DNA from: Gemmatirosa kalamazoonensis | Lineage (GTDB): Bacteria > Gemmatimonadota > Gemmatimonadetes > Gemmatimonadales > Gemmatimonadaceae | NCBI RefSeq assembly: GCF_000522985.1 | Contig: NZ_CP007129.1 | Coordinates: 1 to 64,000 of the forward strand | Length of the DNA: 64,000 nt | Reading direction: 5' to 3' | Shown here: positions 1-8,626 of the stretch, piece after piece | Position numbering within the stretch: position 1 is the stretch's first letter | Layout: the number at the start of each line of letters is the position of its first letter | Notes under the pieces: generated by a model | Databases searched by the model: none | Told to the model about the DNA's origin: nothing | Seen by the model: only the letters and a program-made list of their open reading frames with translations | Translations under genes and position numbers: made by a program

Positions 1-1487
1 GCGCGCTGCGCGCGCCGCGCGCCGGTGCGTCTCCCGCTCCCGCTCGCGGTAGATGTCACGCGGCGTCTGCTCGTTCGACCACCCGCCGAGGTGCATCAGC
101 GCGCCGGCCGACACCTCGAGGTCGTCCGCCGCGTCCGTCGCGGCGCGCCGCATCCCGTACCACGCGAGCCCCGGCTGCTCGCGTACACCGGCGAGCTCGC
201 GCGCGCGGTGGAACAGCGTGTTCATCGTGCGCTCGTTCAGGGGTGTGAGGCGCCGCTTCTCCACCCACGCCGCGCTCTGCACGCGCTGCTTCCCGTAGCC
301 CGTCGGCGCTGTTGGGATGAGCGGCGCCGCTGGCGCGTCCGCCTTCGCGCCGGCGCGGGCCCGGCGGCCGCGGGGTCGCGCTGCGCGAGTCGGCCGGCCG
401 GCACGAGCACGTAGTCGGGCGGGTCGCGATCCTCGGCGAGCGCCGCCTGGTACTCACGCTCGAGCGCGCGCAGGTAGCCCGTCTCGGGATGCAGCGCCGC
501 CTCCACCGCGGCGCGCTGGCCGCGCGTGAAGTAGACCGTCACACCGCCCTTCTTTCCGCGCCCCTTCACGACCACGCTGCCGTAGTCCACGGCGTCGTCC
601 TGGCCGAGCGGGGGCAGGGGATCGGGGAGCGGCGGCAGCGTGAGCTGCGAGCGCCGAACGCGCAGCACCTGGACGGGCCGGAGCTCGGCGCCGATCGCCA
701 TGGCGAGCGCGAGGCGCGGGTCCACCTCCGACGCCTTCGCGAGCAGCGCGCGGTACTCCCCGAGCTGGTAGCGCGGCCGCTGCACCTCGGGCAGATCGCC
801 ACCGCCGTAGAGCTCCGCGTAGTCCCGGCGCAGCTTCTCCTTCCACTTCCGCGGCGGCACCGCCTGGTCCTCGCCGAGGAGCGCGCTGCCGTCGGGCGCC
901 TGCATCTCGCGCAGCTCGTCGAGCAGCCGAAGCGTGCGCTCGATCGTCGTCATGGCGCCCGCGTACCCCACGCCGCCGTCGGCGCGGATCGCGGCCATGC
1001 GCGCGCGCCAGAGCCGCACGAAGTCGTCGCGGCGCACGTGCGCGAGCGGCGTGTCAGGGCCCCACACGGCCATCGCTTGCGTCGCCGCGGCGATGACGCC
1101 CTTGTTGTAGCGCGTCGGCGCGTGATAGCGCCCGCGCTCAGCGTCCTGCACGGCGTGGATGCCGTCGGCGACGGTGAGGAGCTTCGGCGGGGCTGCTGAG
1201 GGTTCGCGCCTAGCCGGCGCCGGAGCGTGGCCGCTGTTCACCGCGTATTGGAGCTCGGCCGCGCGCATGGCATCCTCGAGCACGGCGGCGCGCGCCTTCC
1301 CGGCGAGCGGCTTCCCCTTCGCGTCGACAAGCGTCAGCGCGAGTGCGCGGACGCGCCAGTTGGCCGCGGCAGCGTCGCGCCAACGCAGGTACAACGCGCC
1401 CGCGCGGCGGTCGAGCCGCTGCGACACCCGCACCTTGTGCTTGCCGCGACCGATCATCTCGAGGTCCTCCCAGACATCTGGGGACAT
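1..1487 (-). pseudogene. Tyrosine integrase, copy 1: window-truncated and frameshifted
   Basis: This is the same gene as the intact integrase at 52997-54547. Here its C-terminal end is cut by the window edge, and one G is missing from a G-run at 357-359. The deletion moves translation out of frame after about residue 375, so the catalytic C-terminal part is lost in this copy. Because the other copy is intact and the change is in a homopolymer, a sequencing or assembly error at a contig end is the simplest reading. A real mutation in one of two tandem copies would look the same. Confidence 0.9.
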
Positions 1488-1490
1488 CCG

Positions 1491-1871
1491 TTAGGCCTTA
1501 GTCTTCCGCCGCCGGCGGGGCGCATGCGCGGGTTGCTCTGCTGCGCGGGCCTTCCGCACCGCGTCGCGCGGGATTTCCCAGCCCCTCGCGGTGTGAATCG
1601 CGCCCGGCAGCTCGCCGGCGCGGCACCACCGCCGCACGGTCTGCGGAGTCGTGTTGTTGCGCGGGAGCACGGCGAACTCCTCCGGCGTCAGGCGCTCGGT
1701 GGCGCGGCTTGCTGCCGCGATGCGCTTGCGGAGCTCGCGCTCGCACGATTCCACGGCCTCCGCGACGGGATCGTGCGGCGCGCGCGCGCGGCGCATCTCG
1801 ACCTCCTCACGCCACACATCAGGTAGCGTCGCGATCGGGCCGAGCAGCGAGGTGAACGTGGCGTCAGGCAT
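1491..1871 (-). CDS. Excisionase/MerR-like helix-turn-helix protein
   Basis: The product is 126 residues. The ATG at 1871 overlaps the stop of the ATPase gene upstream (TGATG), which decides the start. The middle reads LTPEEFAVLPRNNTTPQTVRRW and continues to GELPGAIHTARGWEIPRDAV, the layout of a short winged-HTH excisionase-type domain: helix, recognition helix starting TPQTVRRW, then a wing with a G-W-x-I-P turn. The C-terminus is Lys/Arg-rich. It sits directly upstream of the integrase in the same operon, so a directionality factor or local regulator is likely. The stop codon is inside a GCCTAAC heptamer. Confidence 0.6.
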   Translation of the reverse strand: MPDATFTSLLGPIATLPDVWREEVEMRRARAPHDPVAEAVESCERELRKRIAAASRATERLTPEEFAVLPRNNTTPQTVRRWCRAGELPGAIHTARGWEIPRDAVRKARAAEQPAHAPRRRRKTKA

Positions 1872-3676
1872 CAGGCGAGTCCTCGGGGGAAGAGGAGTTC
1901 GGTGGCAATGACCTCGGAGCGCGAGACGTCGGCGAGGAGGCCTAACGTCCGCAGCTTCGACAGGTTGTTGCTGAACGAGCCGGTGTCGGCCTGGACGCCG
2001 AGCGCCTCGGCGATCTGCTGGCGCGTGATCGGCTTCGGGTACGCGCCGATCAGCTGCTCGAGCATCCGCTTCTGCGTGCCCGAGAGTGAATTGCTGGCGT
2101 CGATCCACAGCGAGTGGACGTCGTCGACGCTGACGACCGTCGGCAGTTCCGTGATGTGCGCGCGGCCGTCGGCGGTGAGCGCGATCGCGCCGCCCGGTGC
2201 GTCCTCGAGGAGCCCCGCGGTGCGGAGCGTCGAGAGGTTGTTCGAGAACGACCCCGTGGTGTGCGAGATCCCGCACACGCCGGCGACGGCCGCGCGCGAC
2301 GTCGGCGTCTGTCCGAGCTGCTCGAACAGCGCGAGCGCGTTCAGGATCCGCTGCTGCGTGCCGGAGACGTGCACGCCATTGCCGCTCGCCGGCGCCGGCG
2401 AGCGTCTCACCGGCGGCGCGGAACGTGGCGCAGCCGCCGCCGACCGTGTCGGCCGCGCCGGAATGCGTCCCACCGCGGGCGGTGCCGCCGCGATGTGCGC
2501 GGGCACGTCGCCAGCGATCGCGTCGGCCGTGCGGCGCATCGCGTCCACCGCGGCCGTGGCCACGTCGGTGAGCCGCTCCGCTGTCGCGCGCAGGTCGACC
2601 GCGCGGCCGACGAGCAGCGTACGCAGCTCCTGCACGGCGGCCTCGAGCCCGCGCTTGTACTCGGCCTGCAGGGCTGCCGGATCCGGCGCCGCACCCCGCT
2701 GCTTCAGCTCGCGCTCGAGCTCCGTGATGCGCTTCCGCAGCTCGCGCGGGTCGTCGGCGCGCGCCTGCTCGATCGTGGTCGCGAGCTTCGCCTTCAGCGC
2801 CTCGAGGTCCACGTCGGCCGTGCGCGTGGGCGCCTTCACGCGCTCGCCGGCCTTCGGCGTGCGGCGTGAGTCGAACGTGCGCGCCGAGCGCACCTGCACC
2901 TGCTGGAACACGTCGAGCCACTCCGGAGACCAGAACCAGGCGGTGCCCTGCGGCAGCCGCCGTAGCGACGTGAGGAAGTCCTCCGCGCGCCCCTCCGCGT
3001 CGTGCTCGTCGATCCACGCCTCGAGCGCCTTCCGGTCCTGCGGCGCCACGGTGCGATGGCAGACGAGCAGCTCCACCTGCGTGAGCACGTCCTTGTTCAC
3101 CGTGCTCGCGCGCTGATCGATCAGCGTGACGCCGAAGCCGGAGGCGCGGCCCTGGCGCACGAGCTTCTGGATCGCGCCGACCATCTGCGCGTCCTCGCCC
3201 ATCACGCGCTGCGGGACGAACAGCGAGGCCTCGTCGAACACGCACATGAGCGGCGTCGCGCGTCCCTCCTGCCCCTTTCGGAAGTAGAGGCGGCGCGCGA
3301 AGTCGGTCACGAACCGCCGCATGTCGCGCTGGCTCTCGAAGTGGCGGAGCGAGCAGACGACCGACGCGTTCGACTCCACGACGAAGTCGGCGATCGTCGC
3401 GCCGTCGCCGGCGGCGAGCGGCAGGTCGCCGCGGCGGCCGCCGAGGATGACGACCGGGTAGCCGGGCGACTTCCCATCGGCGGAGCTCTTGAGGCCCCAC
3501 CACACGTCGGTCGGGTCGATCACGGCGACCTGCTGGCCGTGCTCGAGCAGCTCCTCGACGATCACCGTGGCGGTGGTCGACTTCCCCGACCCGCGGATGC
3601 CGAGTACCGCCATGGTGCCCGTGACGGTGTCGAGCGGCAGCGCGAGGTTCGCCGCGACGCGAAGCGCGTTAGGCAT
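1871..3676 (-). CDS. HerA/DUF87-like ATPase with two C-terminal winged-helix repeats
   Basis: The product is 601 residues. It has a Walker A GIRGSGKS at residues 26-33 and a Walker B-like segment PLMCVFDEA with D148-E149. A DQR motif follows (about residue 185), all typical of the HerA/FtsK-like DUF87 group of DNA-pumping or conflict-associated ATPases. A Glu/Arg-rich region predicted to form a coiled coil covers about 280-330. After a Pro/Ala linker come two similar winged-helix modules, each with the string TGSFSNNLS followed by LRT.GLL. The domain order suggests an ATPase tethered to specific DNA by its C-terminus. It lies two genes upstream of the integrase in the early operon. A role in DNA translocation or partition is inference; the ATPase call is firm. 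The start ATGCCTAAC overlaps the upstream stop. Confidence 0.75.
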   Translation of the reverse strand: MPNALRVAANLALPLDTVTGTMAVLGIRGSGKSTTATVIVEELLEHGQQVAVIDPTDVWWGLKSSADGKSPGYPVVILGGRRGDLPLAAGDGATIADFVVESNASVVCSLRHFESQRDMRRFVTDFARRLYFRKGQEGRATPLMCVFDEASLFVPQRVMGEDAQMVGAIQKLVRQGRASGFGVTLIDQRASTVNKDVLTQVELLVCHRTVAPQDRKALEAWIDEHDAEGRAEDFLTSLRRLPQGTAWFWSPEWLDVFQQVQVRSARTFDSRRTPKAGERVKAPTRTADVDLEALKAKLATTIEQARADDPRELRKRITELERELKQRGAAPDPAALQAEYKRGLEAAVQELRTLLVGRAVDLRATAERLTDVATAAVDAMRRTADAIAGDVPAHIAAAPPAVGRIPARPTRSAAAAPRSAPPVRRSPAPASGNGVHVSGTQQRILNALALFEQLGQTPTSRAAVAGVCGISHTTGSFSNNLSTLRTAGLLEDAPGGAIALTADGRAHITELPTVVSVDDVHSLWIDASNSLSGTQKRMLEQLIGAYPKPITRQQIAEALGVQADTGSFSNNLSKLRTLGLLADVSRSEVIATELLFPRGLA

Positions 3677-3917
3677 GCGCCCTCCGCCGGAACCGCCGGC
3701 TCGGCGGCACCGCGCCCTTCAGGTGGCGCCACGTCTTGCCGCTGATCGCCATGCTCACGGTGCCGTGCGAGACGCGATAGAGCGCCGCGAACATCGTCAC
3801 CAGCTCGCGCCCCCCTTGGCGCTGTCGCGCCCTGCGCATGACGCGCCGCATGCGGAGCACCTGCCACTCCGTGAGCCGGGCGGCAGGATGCTCCTCGCCC
3901 TCGAATCGGCCGGGCAT
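3669..3917 (-). CDS. Small HTH DNA-binding protein
   Basis: The product is 82 residues. The region RLTEWQVLRMRRV followed by ALYRVSHGTVSMAISGKTW is the pattern of short phage HTH proteins (LTxxQVxxIRxL, then VSxxTVSxIxxGKTW) often found next to homing or HNH genes. The start at 3917 is chosen because the longer frame would run far into the upstream gene. Its last codons and stop (GCATGCCTAAC) overlap the first codons of the ATPase gene, so the two are translationally coupled. Confidence 0.6.
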   Translation of the reverse strand: MPGRFEGEEHPAARLTEWQVLRMRRVMRRARQRQGGRELVTMFAALYRVSHGTVSMAISGKTWRHLKGAVPPSRRFRRRAHA

Positions 3918-3918
3918 G

Positions 3919-4266
3919 TTAGGCGACCTCCGCGCGCGCCGCTTCGCACGCGCCGCACTGGCAGCAGGCACCGTCGGCGACGTAGGGCGCGGCGCGTCGC
4001 GCCTCGATGAACTCCGAGAGGAACACCGCGCGCACGTTGTTCCGCCGATGCTCCACGGTGAGTCGGCGCACGTGCGCTTCGCACGCCGGCACGTGGTCCT
4101 CGTTGTCGCGCCCCGCGACCACGTGCGTCACCGGCTCGCCGCACAGCACCGGCCTGGGACCGTGCTCGTCGACGATCCACGCGACAACGGCCTCACACCC
4201 GTGCCGCGGCGTCGCCGGCGTCAGGTCGATCGGGCGCTCAGGCACCGTCTCAGAGCGGAAGGTCAT
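3919..4266 (-). CDS. Small Cys/His-rich protein, unknown function
   Basis: The product is 115 residues from the ATG at 4266, overlapping the upstream gene by 17 bases. It has Cys and His in zinc-binding spacings: GCEAVVAW, VLCGEPVTHVV, CEAHVRRL, and near the end CCQCGACEAA. The first part resembles small phage zinc-finger proteins with a C...C...H...C-x2-H layout. No catalytic motif is visible. Its operon position between DNA-binding genes suggests nucleic-acid binding, which is inference. Confidence 0.5.
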   Translation of the reverse strand: MTFRSETVPERPIDLTPATPRHGCEAVVAWIVDEHGPRPVLCGEPVTHVVAGRDNEDHVPACEAHVRRLTVEHRRNNVRAVFLSEFIEARRAAPYVADGACCQCGACEAARAEVA

Positions 4267-4717
4267 CGTCACCGTTGTCTCCGAAGTCGGGCACGAAGTC
4301 ACGCGACGCCACGCGCTGGCGGTACGCCTCCCACTCGGCGTCGGTCCGATCACGCCGCTCCAAGTACTCCGCGCGCAGGCGCGTGGCGGCCGCATCGGCG
4401 CGGTCCGCGCCCAGGAAGTGCCGCGCCGTGCGCTGCACGCGCGCGAGGTCGTGGTTCCACTGCTGGGCGAACTCCATCGCCTCGACCGCGCTGGAGGCGT
4501 CGCGCGCGAGCGCGTCGGCCTCCATCAGCGTGGGCTGGGTGTGGCGGTACGCATCGCAGTCGCGGCAGACGGCGAGCTCGTGACGCACGAGCGGGCCCGC
4601 CACGTCGACACGGAGGTACGCGGCCTCGCGCGAGCCGAGGCCGTAGGCGATATGCGCGTTGCAGCGCGCGCACTCGGTGAGCACGCGGACGGTGCCACCG
4701 GGTCGACGGCGTGTCAT
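4250..4717 (-). CDS. Zinc-binding protein with an SSB-like acidic C-terminal tip
   Basis: The product is 155 residues. The ATG at 4717 overlaps the upstream TGA (ATGA), fixing the start. The N-terminal part has CARCNAH and CRDCDAY, two C-x2-C pairs that look like a zinc ribbon. The middle is helical and charged. The protein ends DNGDDDLPL, resembling the acidic tip of bacterial SSB (DDDIPF) except that the last Phe is Leu. A protein that mimics or competes with SSB tails is possible, but the final Phe is normally important. Family unknown. Confidence 0.5.
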   Translation of the reverse strand: MTRRRPGGTVRVLTECARCNAHIAYGLGSREAAYLRVDVAGPLVRHELAVCRDCDAYRHTQPTLMEADALARDASSAVEAMEFAQQWNHDLARVQRTARHFLGADRADAAATRLRAEYLERRDRTDAEWEAYRQRVASRDFVPDFGDNGDDDLPL

Positions 4718-5775
4718 ACACCCACCGCCACCGGCGAAGCCGGCATCTCGTCCCATGTACGGCCGTCGAGCTCTCGACCCGCGCGCACCTTCCCGAGGCG
4801 GAACATCATGCGAGCGTGCCCGCATGTCGGATCGGTCACGTACTGGTGCGCAGCGTTGTGCGCGATCGCCGCCTCGAGCACGCGCGGGTCAGCGTCGTCG
4901 GCGATCCACTCGCCCCACTGTTTGAAGAAGAATGGGACACCCGCGCAGGCACACTGGTCCCGCAGCGCGCGCGCCCATGCCGGGTGCATCGGGCGCGCAC
5001 GCGGCCCACTCTCGCCGCCGACGATGACCCAGTCCACGCCGGCGTCGGTCCACTGGTGCAGCCCGTGCCGGTCGCGCGCGTCGAAGGTGATGAACGACTG
5101 ATCGGCGACGTACTTCCGCACCGCACCCAGGTCGACCGGGCCTAACAGCGGCTCCATGGAGAGGAATCGCACCGCCGCCGGCGTGTCGAGCAGCAGGTGG
5201 ATCCGCGCATCGGCCGCCGCCTGGTCTTCCACCGAGACGCCGAGCCACACGTTCGGCAGCGCGCCGCGCGCGAAGCGCTCTGCTACGGCGTTCACCTGGG
5301 CAAGCGAGAACGCTTGCCCGAGGAACGTGCCTGTGAGCAGCTCAGCCGCACCGAGCTGTGATCCGTAGCGTTCGCGCAGAGTCGCGCACCAGGTCTGCAT
5401 GCGCGCGGGCCGCTTCGTGAGCACCTGGAAGACGTGGCGCTCGGCGAGCGCCATGACGGCGAAGATCGCCGCGAGCTGCTCGTCGGTGACCCCGTCGTGG
5501 AAGAGGTCGGACATGCTGTTCACGAACACGCGCCGCGGCCGCTGCCAGCGCAGCGGATCCGCGAGGTGCTCCGGGATGAACCGCACCTCACCCGTCCAGC
5601 GCGCCTCACCGCTTGATGTGCGCCGAGCAAGGCCCTCGTACGGCTGCCCCGCGCCGCTGAACCGAGCCGCGACGGTCTCCGCGTAGCAGTGGCGGCAGCC
5701 CTCGGACACGCGCGAACACCCGCGGATTGGATTCCACGTCGCGTCGGTCCACTCGATCCCCGTGCGATCACCCAT
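4714..5775 (-). CDS. DUF5131 / phage Gp37-Gp68 family protein
   Basis: The product is 353 residues, a normal length for the family. The N-terminus reads TGIEWTDATWNPIRGC, then VSEGCRHCYAE, the hallmark of DUF5131. Cysteines 20, 27 and 30 form a C-x6-C-x2-C set that resembles a radical-SAM iron-sulfur site. Further family segments are VFVNSMSDLFHD, LTKRPARM, NVWLGVSVEDQ, RFLSMEPLLGP, VIVGGESGP and VPFFFKQWG. The reaction and substrate are not established for the family. It is common in temperate phages of high-GC hosts, usually in the early region, as here. Confidence 0.85.
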   Translation of the reverse strand: MGDRTGIEWTDATWNPIRGCSRVSEGCRHCYAETVAARFSGAGQPYEGLARRTSSGEARWTGEVRFIPEHLADPLRWQRPRRVFVNSMSDLFHDGVTDEQLAAIFAVMALAERHVFQVLTKRPARMQTWCATLRERYGSQLGAAELLTGTFLGQAFSLAQVNAVAERFARGALPNVWLGVSVEDQAAADARIHLLLDTPAAVRFLSMEPLLGPVDLGAVRKYVADQSFITFDARDRHGLHQWTDAGVDWVIVGGESGPRARPMHPAWARALRDQCACAGVPFFFKQWGEWIADDADPRVLEAAIAHNAAHQYVTDPTCGHARMMFRLGKVRAGRELDGRTWDEMPASPVAVGV

Positions 5776-5799
5776 GCGTCGGCCTCGCTGTTTCGTGGC

Positions 5800-6441
5800 T
5801 CATGCCGCGGACTGGTCCCGATACGCCTTCAGCTGCTTCTTCCACGGGCTGTGCTCCGGGTGGTACTTCGGCGGCCGCCCAGGCGGCTTCCAGGCGATCG
5901 GCTCGCCGCACTTGGCGCACACCGGCGCCGGCCGCACCGGGTGCAGCCGGTAGTAGCGCTCGAGCGCCTGCCGCCGCTTCTTCTCGGCGCGCTCGGGCCG
6001 CGCGTTGGCGCGCATGTAGCCGGCGACGTAGCCCGGCGTCCGCTTCAGGTGGTAGCGCCGGCGGTGACGCTTTCGCGCCTCGGGATGCGCGGCCTCCCAT
6101 TCCTTGCGCCGCGCCTTCCGCCGCTCACGGAACGCCCGGTCCGTGCGCCACCGCTTCCGCCACTGCGCGTTCTTGCGCTTCCGGATCTCCGGGTCCTCCT
6201 CCGAGCGACGTCGCGACGTCGCGCGCGCGGCCGCGGCGCACTCGGCGCAGCGAATCGCCCTGCCGATCGCGCCGTACACTGGGCGGGGGCAGTCGCGGCA
6301 CAGCCCAGCGAGGCGCCGCTCGCACCGCGGGCAGCGTGTGACGACCGCGCCACCCGGCTGGACGTCGTGCTCGAGCAGTCCCCCGCAGAACCGGAACGTG
6401 CACTTCGCCATCTGCAGCCCCTTCGCGGCAACGCCAGGCAT
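5800..6441 (-). CDS. Basic multi-zinc-ribbon protein, unknown function
   Basis: The product is 213 residues and very rich in Arg and Lys. Four C-x2-C pairs are visible: CPRCERRL, CRDCPRPV, CAECAAAA and, near the C-terminus, CAKCGEPI. The last is followed by AWKPPGRPPKYHPEHSPWKK, reminiscent of zinc-ribbon plus HNH-type phage proteins, but no H-N-H triad is evident. Between the pairs lies a long basic helical region (about residues 80-165). Nucleic-acid binding is very likely; the activity is not recognisable. A later ATG (QMAKCTF, residue 11) could be the true start. Confidence 0.5.
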   Translation of the reverse strand: MPGVAAKGLQMAKCTFRFCGGLLEHDVQPGGAVVTRCPRCERRLAGLCRDCPRPVYGAIGRAIRCAECAAAARATSRRRSEEDPEIRKRKNAQWRKRWRTDRAFRERRKARRKEWEAAHPEARKRHRRRYHLKRTPGYVAGYMRANARPERAEKKRRQALERYYRLHPVRPAPVCAKCGEPIAWKPPGRPPKYHPEHSPWKKQLKAYRDQSAA

Positions 6442-6453
6442 CGTCGGAGACCG

Positions 6454-6948
6454 TTAGGCGTAGAGGGACTGCGCCGCCGACAGCGCGATGGTCTCCGGGT
6501 CTGTGCCGCGCGCGTGAAAGCCGGCCGCGTACGCGTGCTCGGCGACGCGCGTCGCGTAGGCGGCGACGCGCTTCGCGAGCGCCTTGCTCAGGTTCTCCTC
6601 GCGCGACTGCAGCGCGTCCTCCTGCCGGTCCTGTGGGGCGCGCACGATCAGCATGCCGCGGACGGTGCCCGCGAGCGCGGCCGCAATCGCGTCCTCCACC
6701 GTCTCCGTCGTCGCCAGCTCGAGCTCCTGCTGCTGGGCGAACTGCGGCAGGATGAACGTGCGGATGGCCGCCGCGTCGTCGTCGATCGTGCGCGCGGCAT
6801 TCCGGTAGCCGTCGTCCTTCAGCTGCTTCGCGCGCTTGGCGAGCGCCTCGGCGCGCTGCTCGAGCGCCTGCACGACGATCGTGTGGTCGTGCGGCGTGCG
6901 CAGGATGACGCTGGAACCCGACGCGGTTGCGGCGAACGCAGTAGCCAT
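6454..6948 (-). CDS. Helical protein upstream-coupled to Bet, unknown function
   Basis: The product is 164 residues from the ATG at 6948, which has a GCGAGGA ribosome-binding site a few bases before it; the open frame extends further but overlaps bet. The sequence is mostly alpha-helical with heptad-like Ala/Leu/Glu runs (ALEQRAEALAKRAKQLKDDG and beyond). No cysteine cluster or catalytic motif is seen. Its place just after the recombinase gene hints at a recombination or host-takeover accessory, but that is only positional. Confidence 0.45.
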   Translation of the reverse strand: MATAFAATASGSSVILRTPHDHTIVVQALEQRAEALAKRAKQLKDDGYRNAARTIDDDAAAIRTFILPQFAQQQELELATTETVEDAIAAALAGTVRGMLIVRAPQDRQEDALQSREENLSKALAKRVAAYATRVAEHAYAAGFHARGTDPETIALSAAQSLYA

Positions 6949-6970
6949 GGGTCTCGGTCCTCGCTGGTGG

Positions 6971-8245
6971 TCAGAACGGGATGTCGTCGTCGGCCTTCGC
7001 GGCCCTTCGCTCGAGTGCGTCCTCGACGCGGCCGCCGGCGGGCATGTCGACGCGCGCGGCCGTACTCGGCTTCGGCGGCTCCTGGACGCCGAGGTCCTGC
7101 TGCTTCGCGTACGCGGGCACGTCACCGCGCGCGCGGCGTGCCTCGAGCTCCTCGCTCACGATCTCGATCCACTTCTCCGAGCCGCCCTTGCGCGACGCCT
7201 CGAGTGCGTCAGTGAGTTCGCTCCAGGTGCAGTCGCCGACCTGGCGGCCGCGCAGCTGCTCGAGCGGGAAGTTCTTCGGGAACTTCTTCTCGCCGCGCTT
7301 CACGTCGGCCGACTTCGGCGGCCACTCGCCGGGCCAGTACTTCCCGTCGCAGCTGCGGTCCTTGCATTTGAAGTCCGGCGCGCGCGGGTTCGTCTTCGTC
7401 TCGCGATTGTCCCACATGCCACCGCTGCACTTCGGGCACGTCGGCGCCGGCGGCTCGTTCGGATCGCCCGCGCTCGCCGACGCGGCGGCCGCGGTGTCCT
7501 CGCTCGCGGGCGCCGCGTTCGACGCCTGGCCCATCTCGTCCGGCGTGTACACGCCCGAGAGCTCGTTCGGGAACGCCTTCCGCAGCGCGAGCGCCTCGGC
7601 GCACTTCGCGAGCTGCTCGGGCCCCATGCGCTCCCACATCGACACGAGCCCTCCATCGCGCCTCTTCTGCGCGTACGCGTCGAACCGGGCGATGCCCAGG
7701 AGCGGCTCCTTGAACGCGCGGCGGTGCACGCCCACGCGCGCGGCGTACGGCTGCTCGGCGGGGAACGGCCACACCTCGAACCACCGTACGACGGGGTCTC
7801 CGCCGGTGACGTCGAAGTCGTACAGCTTGCCCCACTGCGGCGGCGTCTGCCCCTCGTACTCGCCGGTGCGCTCGGCGACGAGGCGGAAGCCGTCGATCGA
7901 CACCTCGGCGCGGCCCGTCTCGACCCAGCGGCCGTCCTCCTGCGTCTTCCGCTTGATGAAGTAGATCTGCCGCGCGAACGGGTCGAGGCGGAGCCGCTTG
8001 CACGTGAACAGGAAGAGCTGCAGCTCGTCGTCGGTCGCGCCCTTCGCGATCGTGCGCTTGATCAGCTCGATCTGCTCGCGCGTGAAGTGCAGCCCCTCGA
8101 CGGTCGGCGGTGCGGGCTCCGACTCCGGCGCCTGCTGCTCGCGCTCCGCGCCCTTCGACACGTGCACGAGCGGCGCAGCCTGAGGGAGGTCGACAACAGG
8201 ACCGGTCTGGGCGCGGTCCTGCACTTCGGGGGCGGGCGCGGTCAT
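6971..8245 (-). CDS. bet: Bet/RecT-type single-strand annealing protein with zinc knuckle and SSB-like tip
   Basis: The product is 424 residues from the ATG at 8245, which overlaps the preceding TGA. The core (about residues 50-250) shows Bet family signatures: ELQLFLFTCKRLRLDPFARQ, VSIDGFRLVAERTGEYEGQ, LAKCAEALALRKAFPNELSG and VYTPDEM. Such proteins anneal complementary single strands during phage recombination and replication. After the core comes a zinc-binding set CPKCSGG...CKDRSC (about 275-310) and a helical region. The protein ends ADDDIPF, the same tip as bacterial SSB. No 5'-3' exonuclease partner is recognisable nearby, unlike the lambda red pair. Confidence 0.85.
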   Translation of the reverse strand: MTAPAPEVQDRAQTGPVVDLPQAAPLVHVSKGAEREQQAPESEPAPPTVEGLHFTREQIELIKRTIAKGATDDELQLFLFTCKRLRLDPFARQIYFIKRKTQEDGRWVETGRAEVSIDGFRLVAERTGEYEGQTPPQWGKLYDFDVTGGDPVVRWFEVWPFPAEQPYAARVGVHRRAFKEPLLGIARFDAYAQKRRDGGLVSMWERMGPEQLAKCAEALALRKAFPNELSGVYTPDEMGQASNAAPASEDTAAAASASAGDPNEPPAPTCPKCSGGMWDNRETKTNPRAPDFKCKDRSCDGKYWPGEWPPKSADVKRGEKKFPKNFPLEQLRGRQVGDCTWSELTDALEASRKGGSEKWIEIVSEELEARRARGDVPAYAKQQDLGVQEPPKPSTAARVDMPAGGRVEDALERRAAKADDDIPF

Positions 8246-8397
8246 CCGAGGTGGCTCCGATCCTTGAGGGTCTCGAGACGGCGCGCGCCGCTCGCGCGGC
8301 GGCGGAGCCACCGCACCAGCGCGCGCGCGCCGAGGAACAGCGCGGCGCCGATCGCGCCGCTCCCGGCGCCGGCGAGGAACGTCGCGACGTTAGGCAT
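8242..8397 (-). CDS. Small single-span membrane protein
   Basis: The product is 51 residues and starts ATGCCTAAC at 8397, overlapping the stop of the gene upstream. Residues 5-25 (FLAGAGSGAIGAALFLGARA) are hydrophobic and glycine-rich, followed by a basic stretch VRWLRRRASGARR. This is a one-pass membrane protein with a positive, probably cytoplasmic, tail. Function unknown. Confidence 0.5.
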   Translation of the reverse strand: MPNVATFLAGAGSGAIGAALFLGARALVRWLRRRASGARRLETLKDRSHLG

Positions 8398-8626
8398 CGG
8401 TCGCCTCCTGCCGGACTGCCGGCGCCACGCGCTTGGTGCGACGTGACGAGCCATCGCGCCGATGTGTGTTCAGATTCACGCGCGACGAACCGACCAGAGC
8501 ATCCGAGGCGCACATCGCCTGGAAGGCCGGCTTGAGCGAGTCGATGAGCGCGAGGGTGGCCGGCGTCGGCGGGATCATCGGCGCGCGCTTCCCACCGCGT
8601 GTCGGGATCGGGAGCGGACTAGCCAT
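8390..8626 (-). CDS. Small hypothetical protein
   Basis: The product is 78 residues, coupled at both ends: its start overlaps the preceding TAG, and its stop is within the ATGCCTAAC of the next gene. The N-terminal half has one helix (ATLALIDSLKPAFQAMCASD); the rest is basic. Not recognised. Confidence 0.45.
   Translation of the reverse strand: MASPLPIPTRGGKRAPMIPPTPATLALIDSLKPAFQAMCASDALVGSSRVNLNTHRRDGSSRRTKRVAPAVRQEATDA

Noticed and set aside
237-1487. A shorter natural form of the integrase
   Set aside because: The break is a single G in a homopolymer, and the second copy is intact.
1902-3116. Long plus-strand open frames opposite the ATPase and other leftward genes
   Set aside because: They are antisense shadows of high-GC coding sequence; composition is Arg/Ala/Ser/Pro-rich with no family motif.
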